A stretch of DNA of 60,852 nucleotides from an uncultured Pelagibacteraceae bacterium (lineage in GTDB: Bacteria; Pseudomonadota; Alphaproteobacteria; Pelagibacterales; Pelagibacteraceae), in NCBI GenBank assembly GCA_902632445.1, contig CACPCL010000006.1, positions 1 through 60,852 of the forward strand. Direction: 5' to 3'. Below the pieces are notes generated by a model. That model made no database searches. It had not been told where the DNA came from and saw only the letters and a program-made list of their open reading frames with translations. The position numbers and the translations under genes are program-made. This document shows, one piece after another, positions 8,806 through 17,997 of the stretch; the stretch's first letter is position 1; the number at the start of each line of letters is the position of its first letter.

Positions 8806-9708
8806 AAGAGCTTTTGAAAAATATTCAGCATTAAAAGGTTGTAAGTCATCTTCTTTTTCTCCCATTCCGATTGCAACAATAGGTAAATTATATTTCTTAC
8901 AAATAGCAAGGACGACCCCGCCTTTTGCAGTGCTATCAAGTTTTGTAATTATAAGTCCCGTTAGATTATGTATTTTACTAAACTCTTCAACTTGATTTAA
9001 TGCATTTTGACCAGTAGTTGCATCTAGAACTAGAATTACCTCGTTTGGAAAAGACTCATCAATTTTTTTTAAGACATTTATAATTTTTTTATACTCTTCC
9101 ATTAAATTTTTTTTATTTTGTAATCTTCCTGCTGTATCAATCAAAGCAACATCAATTTCATTTTTTTTTGCAAATTCAGCAGTTTTAAAAGCAACTGAAG
9201 CCGGGTCGCTATTAATTTCTGACTTAATTATATCTACTTTTACTTTTGCAGCCCAAACTTGTAGCTGATCTATGGCTGCCGCTCTAAAAGTATCGGCAGC
9301 TCCAAACACAACAGATCTATTATTATCTTTAAAATACTTCCCAAGTTTTCCGATACTAGTAGTTTTTCCAACGCCGTTTACACCAGATACAACAATTACA
9401 GCAGATTTTGCATTTCCCATCAGGCTAAGATCTTTTTCGTACTTTTGAAGACTTATTGCTAATTTATCTGCTAAAAGTTTTAAAATTTCTTTATGATCAT
9501 CTAATTTTTTATCTACTTTAAAGTTTTCAAAATCTTTTCTCAGTTCTTTTGCAACATCTACCCCAGCATCAGATGTAATAATTAATTCTTCAAATTCTGT
9601 AAGGACATTTTCATCAATTTTTTTTTTGGAAAATATATTTTTAAAACCTGTAGTAAGCCCATCTGAACTTTTACCTAATCCTTTTTTAAATTTATCAAAT
9701 AAACCCAT
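8788..9708 (-). CDS. ftsY: Signal recognition particle receptor FtsY
   Basis: This 306-residue protein is the SRP receptor, an SRP-type GTPase that receives ribosome-nascent chain complexes from Ffh and delivers them to the Sec translocon. It shows the NG domain with the P-loop GVNGVGKTTSIGKL near residue 112, the DTAGRL motif and TKLDSTAKGG. The long acidic A domain of E. coli FtsY is absent, as in many alphaproteobacteria. It begins directly at the end of dapF (9709), so the two are co-transcribed. Usual alphaproteobacterial neighbours include mtaB between dapF and ftsY, which is missing here. Confidence 0.96.
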   Translation of the reverse strand: MGLFDKFKKGLGKSSDGLTTGFKNIFSKKKIDENVLTEFEELIITSDAGVDVAKELRKDFENFKVDKKLDDHKEILKLLADKLAISLQKYEKDLSLMGNAKSAVIVVSGVNGVGKTTSIGKLGKYFKDNNRSVVFGAADTFRAAAIDQLQVWAAKVKVDIIKSEINSDPASVAFKTAEFAKKNEIDVALIDTAGRLQNKKNLMEEYKKIINVLKKIDESFPNEVILVLDATTGQNALNQVEEFSKIHNLTGLIITKLDSTAKGGVVLAICKKYNLPIVAIGMGEKEDDLQPFNAEYFSKALLGIET

Positions 9709-10539
9709 TCAGATTTCAAGTTTTGTATGTTTTATTCCTGAAACCGGACCTCTCATAAGTATATTAAGATCTGTATCCATTTTTATATTTAAACTTCCTT
9801 CTTCAAATTTAATATTAATATTATTTTTAGTTAACTTCTTAGTAAATGCTGCAACAGCAGTAGCGCAGGCAGCAGTTCCACATGCTTTTGTTAATCCTGC
9901 ACCTCGTTCCCAAACATTCACTGTAATATTATTTTCATCATCTATTTGAGCGAAAGTAACATTGGCTCTCTCAGGAAATAATTCATGGTTCTCTATTTTT
10001 GGCCCTAATATTTTTAAATCATATTCAAAACAATCTTTAACAAAAAAAATTATATGAGGATTTCCCACGTTAAGGCTAAACCCATCAGTGAATTCTTTAC
10101 CATCAATATCTAAAGTTATATTTTTATGATCTAATTTTTCTTTTAATGGAATTTTTGTCCATTCAAATACTGGTTTACCCATTTCCAGTTGAACATCCGA
10201 CTCTCCAATAATTTTTGCATTAAGCAATCTATTATTTGTTCTTAATTTGATTTCTTTACTATTTAAATCTTTGCTTAATAAGTAAGCAACACACCTACTT
10301 CCGTTTCCGCATGCACTTACCTCACCTCCATCTGAATTAAAAATGGTTATTGGAAAAGTATTATTTATTTCTTTTTCAATAAATATAATTTGATCAAATT
10401 CAATATTACGATGAAAAGACTTTAGATTTCCCAAATGAATTATTTTTTCTTTGGATATATTTATGGATTTTTCTCTTCTATCTATGATAATAAATCTATT
10501 ACCTAAACCATCCATTCTAAAAGCATTAATCAAGGGCAT
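9709..10539 (-). CDS. dapF: Diaminopimelate epimerase
   Basis: This 276-residue enzyme converts LL- to meso-diaminopimelate for lysine and peptidoglycan synthesis. Both active-site Cys motifs are visible: SACGNGSRC near residue 78 and AGLTKACGTAAC near 220. The N-terminus has the family pattern (FRMDGLGNRFIIID). It is the first gene of a minus-strand pair with ftsY and is divergent from ffh, sharing the 10540-10706 intergenic region. Downstream lysine-pathway genes asd (16985) and lysA (52665) are also in this window. Confidence 0.96.
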   Translation of the reverse strand: MPLINAFRMDGLGNRFIIIDRREKSINISKEKIIHLGNLKSFHRNIEFDQIIFIEKEINNTFPITIFNSDGGEVSACGNGSRCVAYLLSKDLNSKEIKLRTNNRLLNAKIIGESDVQLEMGKPVFEWTKIPLKEKLDHKNITLDIDGKEFTDGFSLNVGNPHIIFFVKDCFEYDLKILGPKIENHELFPERANVTFAQIDDENNITVNVWERGAGLTKACGTAACATAVAAFTKKLTKNNINIKFEEGSLNIKMDTDLNILMRGPVSGIKHTKLEI

Positions 10540-10564
10540 ATTAATAGATTAGTATAATTATTCA

Positions 10565-10593
10565 TTGACTTTTAAAACCCCAAATTGTAGTTT
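10565..10593 (+). promoter_or_regulatory. Possible sigma-70 promoter upstream of ffh
   Basis: TTGACT (10565-10570) is followed after 17 bases by TAGTTT (10588-10593). The -35 box is good and the -10 box weak. If used, transcription would begin near 10600, just before the structured segment, and continue into ffh. Confidence 0.4.
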
Positions 10594-10604
10594 CCACAAA
10601 CTTT

Positions 10605-10690
10605 CCGCAAATACACATGTTTTTGCGGTGCTCTTAAAAACAAGAGTGTCGACACTAGTCAGCGAAGGTTCGCCCACTAGTGCGATAGGT
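10605..10690 (+). ncRNA. Candidate structured RNA or structured leader upstream of ffh
   Basis: Three adjacent inverted repeats occur in about 85 bases. First, CCGCAAA and TTTGCGG enclose a 10-base loop (10605-10628). Second, CTCTT and AAGAG enclose a short loop (10631-10646). Third, CACTAGT and ACTAGTG (10653-10682) enclose an inner GCGA-AGGT-TCGC hairpin, and can be extended by TCG/CGA around a bulged A. The segment appears less AT-rich than its surroundings. Position before ffh suggests a leader RNA or an SRP-related RNA, but the conserved 4.5S apical loop (GGAAGGAAGCAG type) is not present, so no family is assigned. The strand is inferred from ffh. Confidence 0.4.
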
Positions 10691-10706
10691 GTTGGACGTT
10701 TTAAAA

Positions 10707-12059
10707 ATGTTTGAAAATTTAACAAATAAATTAGAAAGTATTTTTTCTAAGCTTAAAAGCGCTCCCTCATTGACTGAGGAGCAAGTTGACTCTGGCTTAA
10801 AAGAGATAAGATTAGCTTTATTAGAGGCTGACGTAGCCCTACCTGTCACTAAAGAGTTTATAGCCAACGTAAAACCAAAAGCTGTTGGTAAAGAAATTAT
10901 AAAATCAACATCTGCAGGTCAGATGATAGTTAAAATAGTTTACGATGAACTTGTAAATATTTTAGGTTCCAAAAATGAAGAACTTAACTTTAAAGCTGTT
11001 CCTCCAGTTTCACTTTTATTAGTTGGATTACAAGGTTCAGGTAAAACAACTTCTGCCGCAAAGTTAGCAAAAAATATAGAGAAGAATTATAAAAAAAAAG
11101 TAATGGTAGTGAGTTTAGATGTTTACAGACCAGCAGCTCAAGAACAACTTAAGTTACTTGCTGAAGCAAATGGAATTCAATGTTTGCCTATAGTTGAAAA
11201 GCAACAACCAATTGACATTACTAAAAGAGCATTAAACGCAGCTAACCTTAATGGCTCAGATGTTATTATATTTGATACTGCAGGAAGAACTCAGATTGAT
11301 TTACCTATGATGTCTGAGATTAAGCAAATAAAAGATATTACAAAACCAGCTGAAACAATTTTAGTGGCTGACTCATTAACAGGACAAATAGCTGTAAATG
11401 TAGCAAAAGAATTTGACACTGCTGTTAATCTTTCTGGAATTATTCTTACACGAGTTGACGGTGATGCTCGAGGAGGTGCAGCATTAAGCATGAAACACGT
11501 AACTGGCAAACCAATTAAGTATATTGGTGTTGGAGAAAAAATCACCGATCTTGAACTTTTTCACCCTGACCGATTAGCTAACAGAATATTGGGAATGGGC
11601 GATGTTGTAACTTTAGTAGAAAAAGCTCAACAAGATTTAAGTGAGGAAAAAATTAAAGAAACAGAAGATGAATTAAAAAAAGGAATATTTACAATGGACT
11701 CATATCTTTCGCAGTTAAGGCAAATGAAAAAAATGGGTGGAATGGAAGGGGTTATGTCTATGTTACCAGGAGTGAATAAAATGAAAACAAAAATGGATCA
11801 AGCAAATATAGATGAAAAAATGTTAATGGAGAATGAAGCAATTATTTTATCAATGACTAAAAATGAAAGAGAAAATCCAAAAATTATTAGCGGATCAAGA
11901 CGTAAAAGAATTTCTAAGGGAGCAGGCGTAGATGTTTCAAAAATTAATAAACTATTAAAACAATTTAAAATGATGTCAGACATGATGAAAAAAATGTCTC
12001 AAGGAAAAAAAATTCCATCTGGGATGATTCCAGATGAAATGCTCAATCAACTAAAATGA
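10707..12059 (+). CDS. ffh: Signal recognition particle protein Ffh
   Basis: This 450-residue SRP54 homologue binds signal sequences and SRP RNA and delivers ribosomes to FtsY. It has the N domain with LLEADVALPV, the GTPase P-loop GLQGSGKTTSAAKLA near residue 105, DTAGRTQ and TRVDGDARGG. The methionine-rich M domain contains the RNA-binding SGSRRKRISKGAG stretch near residue 400. The ATG at 10707 is preferred because MFENLTNKLESIF matches the usual N-terminus. An upstream in-frame GTG at 10689 would add six residues. It leads the operon that continues into rpsP, trmD and rplS. Confidence 0.96.
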   Translation: MFENLTNKLESIFSKLKSAPSLTEEQVDSGLKEIRLALLEADVALPVTKEFIANVKPKAVGKEIIKSTSAGQMIVKIVYDELVNILGSKNEELNFKAVPPVSLLLVGLQGSGKTTSAAKLAKNIEKNYKKKVMVVSLDVYRPAAQEQLKLLAEANGIQCLPIVEKQQPIDITKRALNAANLNGSDVIIFDTAGRTQIDLPMMSEIKQIKDITKPAETILVADSLTGQIAVNVAKEFDTAVNLSGIILTRVDGDARGGAALSMKHVTGKPIKYIGVGEKITDLELFHPDRLANRILGMGDVVTLVEKAQQDLSEEKIKETEDELKKGIFTMDSYLSQLRQMKKMGGMEGVMSMLPGVNKMKTKMDQANIDEKMLMENEAIILSMTKNERENPKIISGSRRKRISKGAGVDVSKINKLLKQFKMMSDMMKKMSQGKKIPSGMIPDEMLNQLK

Positions 12060-12069
12060 AAGGTATAAA

Positions 12070-12651
12070 ATGTTAAGAATAAGACTATCAATGGGCGGCG
12101 TAAGAAAAAGACCCATATATAAAATTGTAATTGCTGACAGTAGATACCCAAGAGATGGAAAATTTATTGAAAAAATTGGCTCTTACAATCCTTTGCTTCC
12201 AAAAGATAAAAAGGAGAGAATTAAAGTAGAAGCTGAAAGAGTAAAATATTGGATGAGTAAAGGAGCACAGCCAACGACGAGAGTTTCTAGGTTGCTAGGA
12301 GAGGTGCAGTTAATACCAATGCCAAAACCTGGAAATAATCCTCAAAAGGCAATACCAAAAAAAGATAGAAAAAAAGCTGAAGGAGATAAAAAAGAAGAAA
12401 CTAAAAAAGACGCTCCAGCAGCTGATGGTAAAAAGCCAGATCAAAAAGCTGAAGCAAAAAAAGAGGATCCTAAAAAGGAACAACCTAAAGCGGAAGCTAA
12501 AAAGGAAGAACCAAAGAAGGAAGAGCCTAAAAAGGAACAACCTAAAGCGGAAGCTAAAAAGGAAGAACCAAAGAAGGAAGAGCCTAAAAAGGAACAACCT
12601 AAAGCAGAAGCTAAAAAGGAAGAACCAAAGAAGGAAGAGAATAAGGCTTAA
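12070..12651 (+). CDS. rpsP: Ribosomal protein S16 with long Lys/Glu/Pro repeat tail
   Basis: The first about 80 residues are a normal S16 (MLRIRLSMGGVRKRPIYKIV, then SRYPRDGKFIEKIGSYNPL), a small-subunit protein needed for 30S assembly. The protein is 193 residues, roughly twice the usual length. The extra part is a low-complexity Lys/Glu/Pro/Ala tail ending in three 19-residue repeats encoded by a 57-bp tandem repeat. The tail is probably disordered. Many alphaproteobacteria have short charged S16 tails, so this is an exaggerated form. The gene lies 10 bases after ffh. The usual next gene rimM is absent. Confidence 0.95.
   Translation: MLRIRLSMGGVRKRPIYKIVIADSRYPRDGKFIEKIGSYNPLLPKDKKERIKVEAERVKYWMSKGAQPTTRVSRLLGEVQLIPMPKPGNNPQKAIPKKDRKKAEGDKKEETKKDAPAADGKKPDQKAEAKKEDPKKEQPKAEAKKEEPKKEEPKKEQPKAEAKKEEPKKEEPKKEQPKAEAKKEEPKKEENKA
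12469..12639 (+). repeat. 57-bp tandem repeat, three copies, within rpsP
   Basis: Copies are at 12469-12525, 12526-12582 and 12583-12639. The first two are identical, and the third differs by one silent base (GCG to GCA Ala codon). Each encodes 19 residues starting PKKEQPKAEAKKEE. The unit length is a multiple of three, so changes in copy number keep the reading frame. Confidence 0.95.
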
Positions 12652-12668
12652 ACAAAAGGTAATTGGAG

Positions 12669-13370
12669 ATGTTAAAGGTAAAAATTTTTACTTTATATCC
12701 AGATTTGTTTCCTGGACCTTTAGATATAGGTATATTTAAAAAGGCAAGGGAAAACAAAATTTGGAATTTAGAAGTAATTAATATTAGAGATTATTCAAAA
12801 GATAATCACGGTGCGGTAGATGACACCCCTTTTGGAGGAGGAAGTGGAATGCTTTTACGTCCTGATATATTAGCATCAGCGCTTGATAAGAATATTAAAA
12901 AAGATGAAAAAATTATCTACTTATCTCCAAGAGGTAAAAAATTTGATCAAAATATTGCTAGATCTTTAACCAAAGAAAAAAACGTGAGCCTTATCTGTGG
13001 TCATTTTGAGGGTGTGGATCAAAGACTCTTAGAGACAAGAAATATTGAAGAATATAGTTTGGGTGACTTTGTCCTATCAGGGGGAGAGCCAGCCTCTTTT
13101 GTGTTTGTTGATGCTTTAATTAGACTATTACCTGGAGTTCTAGGAAATAAAGACTCTGTTAAAGAGGAAAGTTTTGAAAATCACCTTTTAGAATATCCTC
13201 AATATACTAAACCTAGGGAATGGGAAGGCAAAAGTCCGCCAGAGGTCTTATTTTCAGGCGATCATGCTAAAATAAAAGGGTGGCGTTTATCTCAATCAGA
13301 GGCTATAACACGTCGCCAGAGACCTGATCTTTGGAAAAAATATTTAGAGAAAAAAAATGAAAAACATTGA
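12669..13370 (+). CDS. trmD: tRNA (guanine-N1-)-methyltransferase TrmD
   Basis: This 233-residue SPOUT-class enzyme methylates G37 of tRNAs with S-adenosylmethionine and prevents frameshifting. The trefoil-knot cofactor region is visible as [15 protein letters not shown] and [15 protein letters not shown] at about residues 110-145. The N-terminus [14 protein letters not shown] is typical. The ATG at 12669 is chosen, with AAAGG about ten bases upstream. A TTG at 12663 would add two residues. The 3' end overlaps rplS by 14 bases. It follows rpsP by 17 bases with no rimM between. Confidence 0.95.
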   Translation: MLKVKIFTLYPDLFPGPLDIGIFKKARENKIWNLEVINIRDYSKDNHGAVDDTPFGGGSGMLLRPDILASALDKNIKKDEKIIYLSPRGKKFDQNIARSLTKEKNVSLICGHFEGVDQRLLETRNIEEYSLGDFVLSGGEPASFVFVDALIRLLPGVLGNKDSVKEESFENHLLEYPQYTKPREWEGKSPPEVLFSGDHAKIKGWRLSQSEAITRRQRPDLWKKYLEKKNEKH

Positions 13371-13866
13371 AGACATAAATAAAGCAGCCATAGAAAAAAT
13401 AGTTGCTAACAAAAAAATAACAGACTTTTCTCCAGGAGACACGATAAAAGTTGGTGTAAAAATTGTAGAGGGAAAAAGAGAAAGAATTCAATATTTCGAA
13501 GGTGTTTGTATTGCAAAAAAAAATAGAGACATAAACTCTTCTTTTACTGTCAGAAAAATTTCATTTGGTGAAGGTGTAGAGAGAACTTTTGCACTTTATA
13601 GTCCTAACGTTGACTCAATAAAAGTTATAAGATCTGGAAAAGTTAGAAGGGCAAAACTTTATTATTTAAGAGACAGAAAAGGAAAATCTGCAAGAATAGC
13701 TGAAAAAATTAAAAAGAAGATTGGTGTTGACGTTTCAGTCAAAACTGAAGAACCAAAAGTAAAAACGATCGAGCCAACTAAACAAGAGATTAAAGTCGAA
13801 GAAGTTAAAAAAGTGGCTCCAAAAGTCGAAGCTAAAGCTGAAAAGCCAACTAGCGAAAAAAAATAA
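13357..13866 (+). CDS. rplS: Ribosomal protein L19 with charged C-terminal tail
   Basis: L19 sits at the 30S-50S interface. Residues to about 120 carry the family core ([66 protein letters not shown]). A Lys/Glu/Val/Pro-rich tail of about 45 residues extends the protein to 169, against about 115-130 in most bacteria. The gene overlaps trmD by 14 bases and precedes leuC by six bases, the common alphaproteobacterial order. The tail resembles that of S16 in composition but is not a clean tandem repeat. Confidence 0.95.
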   Translation: MKNIEDINKAAIEKIVANKKITDFSPGDTIKVGVKIVEGKRERIQYFEGVCIAKKNRDINSSFTVRKISFGEGVERTFALYSPNVDSIKVIRSGKVRRAKLYYLRDRKGKSARIAEKIKKKIGVDVSVKTEEPKVKTIEPTKQEIKVEEVKKVAPKVEAKAEKPTSEKK

Positions 13867-13872
13867 AATTAA

Positions 13873-15270
13873 ATGTCTAAAACACTATACGATAAGATAT
13901 GGGAAAACCATCTTGTTCATGAACAAAGTGATGGAACATCATTAATTTATGTTGATAGACATTTGGTCCATGAAGTTACAAGTCCACAAGCTTTTGAAGG
14001 ACTCAGATTACAAAAAAGAAAAGTCAGACGACCAGAATTAACACTTGCAGTGCCCGACCATAATGTTCCTACGACTGATAGGTCTAAAGGCATAAATGAT
14101 GAGGATTCTAGAATACAAGTTGAAACTTTAAGAAAAAATTGCAAAGATTTTGGAGTAGAACTTTTTGATGTTAATGACAAGCGTCAAGGTATAGTTCATA
14201 TCATAGGACCCGAACAAGGTTTCACTCAGCCAGGTACGGTAATAGTTTGTGGCGATAGCCATACTGCAACACATGGAGCATTCGGTGCGTTAGCTTTTGG
14301 AATAGGAACTTCTGAAGTCGAACATGTTCTTGCTACGCAAACTTTAATGCAGAAGAAATCAAAAAATTTAAGAATAAATGTGAATGGCAATTTACCAAAG
14401 GGTGTCACTGCAAAAGATGTAATCTTAAAGATTATTGGTACGATTGGAACTGCGGGTGGAACTGGATATGTAATTGAATTCGCTGGAGATGTGATAAAAA
14501 ACTTGAGTATGGAAGAGAGAATGACAGTTTGTAATATGACCATTGAAGCTGGTGCTAGAGCAGGTTTAATTGCTCCTGATGAAAAGACATTTAGTTATTT
14601 AAAAGGTAAAACGATGTCGCCTAAAGGTGAAAATTGGAATAAAGCTGTAGAATTTTGGAAGACCTTGTATTCAGATAAAGACTGCAAATTTGATAAAGAG
14701 ATAAATATAGATGGAAAAAATATAGAACCATTAGTAACTTGGGGGACATCGCCTCAAGATGTATCACCAGTAACTGGTGTTGTGCCAGATCCTGAAAATG
14801 AAAAGAACGAAGACAGAAAGATGGCTATGAAAAGATCTCTTGATTATATGGGGTTAAAAGCTAACACTAGGATTTCAGATATAAAAATTGACAAGATTTT
14901 TATTGGTAGTTGTACTAATGGAAGAATAGAGGATCTAAGATTGGCCGCTGATCTTTTGAAAGGCAAAAGAATTGCCGATAATGTCAGCGCTATGGTCGTA
15001 CCGGGCTCTGGATTAGTAAAAGAGCAAGCCGAAAAAGAGGGATTAGATAAAATTTTTAAAAACGCAGGTTTTGAGTGGAGAGAACCTGGTTGTTCGATGT
15101 GTTTAGGGATGAACCCAGATCAATTAAAGCCGAAAGAAAGATGCGCATCAACATCAAATAGAAATTTTGAAGGCAGACAAGGTCGAGGTGGAAGAACACA
15201 CCTAGTTAGTCCAGGTATGGCTATTGCAGCAGCAATCAAAGGGCGATTAACAGATGTAAGAGAAATATAG
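13873..15270 (+). CDS. leuC: 3-isopropylmalate dehydratase large subunit
   Basis: LeuC (465 residues) with LeuD isomerises 2- to 3-isopropylmalate in leucine synthesis, using a 4Fe-4S cluster. Aconitase-family features are seen: [28 protein letters not shown] near residue 130, IGSCTNGR near 347 with a cluster Cys, and CSMCLGMN near 410 with the other two Cys. Length is normal. Start is six bases after rplS, and leuD follows after one base. Confidence 0.97.
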   Translation: MSKTLYDKIWENHLVHEQSDGTSLIYVDRHLVHEVTSPQAFEGLRLQKRKVRRPELTLAVPDHNVPTTDRSKGINDEDSRIQVETLRKNCKDFGVELFDVNDKRQGIVHIIGPEQGFTQPGTVIVCGDSHTATHGAFGALAFGIGTSEVEHVLATQTLMQKKSKNLRINVNGNLPKGVTAKDVILKIIGTIGTAGGTGYVIEFAGDVIKNLSMEERMTVCNMTIEAGARAGLIAPDEKTFSYLKGKTMSPKGENWNKAVEFWKTLYSDKDCKFDKEINIDGKNIEPLVTWGTSPQDVSPVTGVVPDPENEKNEDRKMAMKRSLDYMGLKANTRISDIKIDKIFIGSCTNGRIEDLRLAADLLKGKRIADNVSAMVVPGSGLVKEQAEKEGLDKIFKNAGFEWREPGCSMCLGMNPDQLKPKERCASTSNRNFEGRQGRGGRTHLVSPGMAIAAAIKGRLTDVREI

Positions 15271-15271
15271 G

Positions 15272-15880
15272 ATGGAAAAATTTAATAATTTAAAATCAAT
15301 ACCATCATATTTATCATTACAAAATATCGATACAGATATGATTATCCCTAAGCAGTTTTTAAAAACTATTAAAAGAACAGGTTTGGGAAAAAGTCTGTTC
15401 TATGAAATGCGGTATGATGAAAACGGAAACAAAATCGCTGATTTTATTCTTAACAAGGAACCTTATAACAAATCTAAAATTCTTTTAGCTGGCAAAAATT
15501 TTGGATGCGGCTCATCTAGAGAGCACGCTCCATGGGCTCTTTCTGATTTTGGTATAAAAAGTGTAATAAGCTCGAGTTTTGCAGATATTTTTTACAATAA
15601 TTGTTTTAAAAATGGAATTCTTCCAATTAAGATTGATGATAAAATTGTAGTTGAGTTATCTGAATATTGTAAGAGGAAAGAAGAAATTGAAATAAGTTTA
15701 GAAAAGCAAGAAATAAAATATGGTAATAAAGTTGCAAAGTTTGATCTAGATGATTTTAAAAAGAAATGTTTGATGGAAGGATTAGATGATATAGCTCTTT
15801 CAATGGAAAAAATAAATAAGATAGACGATTTTGAGAATAAATTACAAAAAACAAAACCTTGGGTTTTGAATAATGGCTAA
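15272..15880 (+). CDS. leuD: 3-isopropylmalate dehydratase small subunit
   Basis: This 202-residue swivel-domain subunit pairs with LeuC. Key segments are [14 protein letters not shown] near residue 20 and the substrate-binding [17 protein letters not shown] near residue 75. Length is typical of the bacterial LeuD. The end overlaps leuB by eight bases, so leuCDB form one coupled operon. Confidence 0.97.
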   Translation: MEKFNNLKSIPSYLSLQNIDTDMIIPKQFLKTIKRTGLGKSLFYEMRYDENGNKIADFILNKEPYNKSKILLAGKNFGCGSSREHAPWALSDFGIKSVISSSFADIFYNNCFKNGILPIKIDDKIVVELSEYCKRKEEIEISLEKQEIKYGNKVAKFDLDDFKKKCLMEGLDDIALSMEKINKIDDFENKLQKTKPWVLNNG

Positions 15881-16973
15881 AACTAGGAAAATTTTGCTTT
15901 TGCCTGGAGATGGTATCGGCCCAGAGGTAATTGCTGAAGTTAAAAAAATTCTTGAGTGGATGAACAAAGCAAAATCTTTAGATTTTGTTTTAAACCAGGA
16001 GTTAATTGGAGGTGCATCTATTGATGCTAATAAAGTTCCAATTACTGACGAAGTTTTCTACAAGTCTTTAGAGTCAGATGCTGTTATATTAGGCGCTTGT
16101 GGAGGACCTAAATGGGATAATCTTGAATTTTCAAAAAAACCTGAAAGAGCTCTTTTAAAACTTAGAAAAGAGTTAAAATTGTTTGCAAACTTAAGACCAG
16201 CTATTTGCTTCAAACAATTAGTTGACTCTTCAACTCTTAAACCAGAAATTGTATCTGGCTTAGATATAATGATAGTTAGAGAATTAACTGGAGGTATTTA
16301 CTTTGGTGAACCAAGAGGAATTGAACCTATTGAAAATAACCAGAGGAAAGGAGTTAATACTCACACTTATACAACTTCTGAAATTCATAGAATAGCTCGT
16401 GTAGCTTTTGATTTAGCAAAAAAAAGAAGAAACAAAGTTACTTCTTGTGAAAAGTCAAATGTAATGGAGGCAGGTGTATTGTGGAGAGAAGAAGTTCAGG
16501 CAATAAAAGATAAAGAGTTTAAAAAAGTTGAACTAAACCACATGTTAGCAGATAACTGCGCCATGCAGCTTTTAAGATATCCAAAACAATTTGATGTAAT
16601 ATTAGCTGATAATCTATTTGGAGATATGTTGTCCGATGAGGCGGCAATGTTAACAGGTTCTCTTGGCCTTTTACCATCAGCTTCATTAGGCTCTAAAGAT
16701 AAAAACGGCAGAATAAGATCGCTTTATGAACCGGTTCATGGGTCGGCTCCAGATATTGAGGGTAAAAATATAGCTAATCCAATTGCTACAATTTTAAGTT
16801 TATCAATGGCTTTAAGATATTCTTTAGATCTAGGAAAAGAAGCTGATCAAATTGATAAAGCGGTTCAAAGTGTTCTTGATGAAGGATTAAGGACAAAAGA
16901 CATAATGTCTAAAAACATGAAAGAGGTTTCTACAACTGACATGGGTGATGCAATTATTGCAAAATTGAAATAA
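15873..16973 (+). CDS. leuB: 3-isopropylmalate dehydrogenase
   Basis: This 366-residue NAD-dependent enzyme oxidatively decarboxylates 3-isopropylmalate. It has the N-terminal [11 protein letters not shown] motif, the [14 protein letters not shown] substrate loop near residue 145, the metal-binding [15 protein letters not shown] near 250, and the cofactor segment [19 protein letters not shown] near 290. The start overlaps leuD. The next gene asd is 11 bases downstream. Confidence 0.97.
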   Translation: MAKTRKILLLPGDGIGPEVIAEVKKILEWMNKAKSLDFVLNQELIGGASIDANKVPITDEVFYKSLESDAVILGACGGPKWDNLEFSKKPERALLKLRKELKLFANLRPAICFKQLVDSSTLKPEIVSGLDIMIVRELTGGIYFGEPRGIEPIENNQRKGVNTHTYTTSEIHRIARVAFDLAKKRRNKVTSCEKSNVMEAGVLWREEVQAIKDKEFKKVELNHMLADNCAMQLLRYPKQFDVILADNLFGDMLSDEAAMLTGSLGLLPSASLGSKDKNGRIRSLYEPVHGSAPDIEGKNIANPIATILSLSMALRYSLDLGKEADQIDKAVQSVLDEGLRTKDIMSKNMKEVSTTDMGDAIIAKLK

Positions 16974-16984
16974 AGTAGTTTAAT

Positions 16985-17983
16985 ATGAATTTTGCAATTA
17001 TTGGAGCCTCAGGGAATGTTGGAAGAAAGACTATAGAAATTTTAGAGAAATCTAAAATAAGCTTTGATAATCTTTTCTTGGTAGCTTCATCAAAAACTGC
17101 TGGAAAAAAAATTAAATTTAGAAACCAAGAAATAAAAATTGAGAAATTAGAAGATTATGATTTTTCTAATGCACAAATTACCTTTTTTGCAGCAGGAAGT
17201 GCGATCGCTAAGGAATGGGCTCCAAAAGCAGCAAAAAAAACGATAGTAATTGACAATTCAAGTTATTATAGGATGCAGAAAGACGTACCGCTTGTTGTTT
17301 CAGAAGTTAATCCTGAAGCACTCAATAAACATAATAATATAATTTCGAATCCAAACTGTTCAACAATGCAAATGGTTTTACCATTAAAACCTTTACATGA
17401 TGAATATAAAATTAAAAGAGTAGTAGTTTCAACTTACCAAGCAGTATCTGGTGCAGGCAAAGCATCTATGGACGAGCTTTTTGATCAAACAAAAAATTAT
17501 TTAGAGGGGAAAAAAATTAATTCACAAAACTTTACGAAACAAATAGCATTTAATTTAATTCCTCATATCGATGTTTTTGACAAAGATGGGTATACAAAAG
17601 AAGAATTAAAAATGACCAATGAGACAAAAAAAATTCTGGATAATGAAATTGAAGTAACAGCAACTTGCGTAAGAGTGCCTGTAAAAACAGGTCATTCAGA
17701 ATCAATTAATATTGAATTTGATAACCTTTATGATTTTGAAAATATAGTTAGGATTTTAAAAAAAGCCCCAGGATGTAAAGTAGTTGATGAAAAAAAAGAT
17801 GGTGGTTATATAACTCCTATAGAAGCTGAAGGTGATTATACAACTTACATATCTAGAATCAGAAAAGATAACTCTAATGTCAAAGCCATAAATTTGTGGG
17901 TGGTTTCTGACAATTTATTAAAAGGAGCGGCTTTAAATACCATTCAAATAGCTGAGTGTTTAATGAAAAAAATGAAACTTTAG
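16985..17983 (+). CDS. asd: Aspartate-semialdehyde dehydrogenase
   Basis: This 332-residue NADPH-dependent enzyme makes aspartate semialdehyde for lysine, threonine and methionine synthesis. It shows the nucleotide-binding IIGASGNVGRKTIEIL motif, the active-site SNPNCSTMQMVLPLKPL with Cys near residue 124, and the conserved RVPVKTGHSESINIEF near 230. It lies directly after leuB, a common alphaproteobacterial order, and 14 bases before sdhC. Confidence 0.96.
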   Translation: MNFAIIGASGNVGRKTIEILEKSKISFDNLFLVASSKTAGKKIKFRNQEIKIEKLEDYDFSNAQITFFAAGSAIAKEWAPKAAKKTIVIDNSSYYRMQKDVPLVVSEVNPEALNKHNNIISNPNCSTMQMVLPLKPLHDEYKIKRVVVSTYQAVSGAGKASMDELFDQTKNYLEGKKINSQNFTKQIAFNLIPHIDVFDKDGYTKEELKMTNETKKILDNEIEVTATCVRVPVKTGHSESINIEFDNLYDFENIVRILKKAPGCKVVDEKKDGGYITPIEAEGDYTTYISRIRKDNSNVKAINLWVVSDNLLKGAALNTIQIAECLMKKMKL

Positions 17984-17997
17984 TTTATAAATCAAAT

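Noticed and set aside
10605-10690. Calling the structured segment before ffh the 4.5S/SRP RNA gene
   Set aside because: Location is attractive, but the conserved apical-loop sequence of bacterial SRP RNA is not visible on either strand, so only a generic structured-RNA call is made.
12310-12739. Long open frames on both strands across the rpsP repeat
   Set aside because: They arise because the Lys/Glu-rich repeat lacks stop codons in other frames. Their products are low-complexity Phe/Leu/Arg or Arg/Lys strings with no domain.
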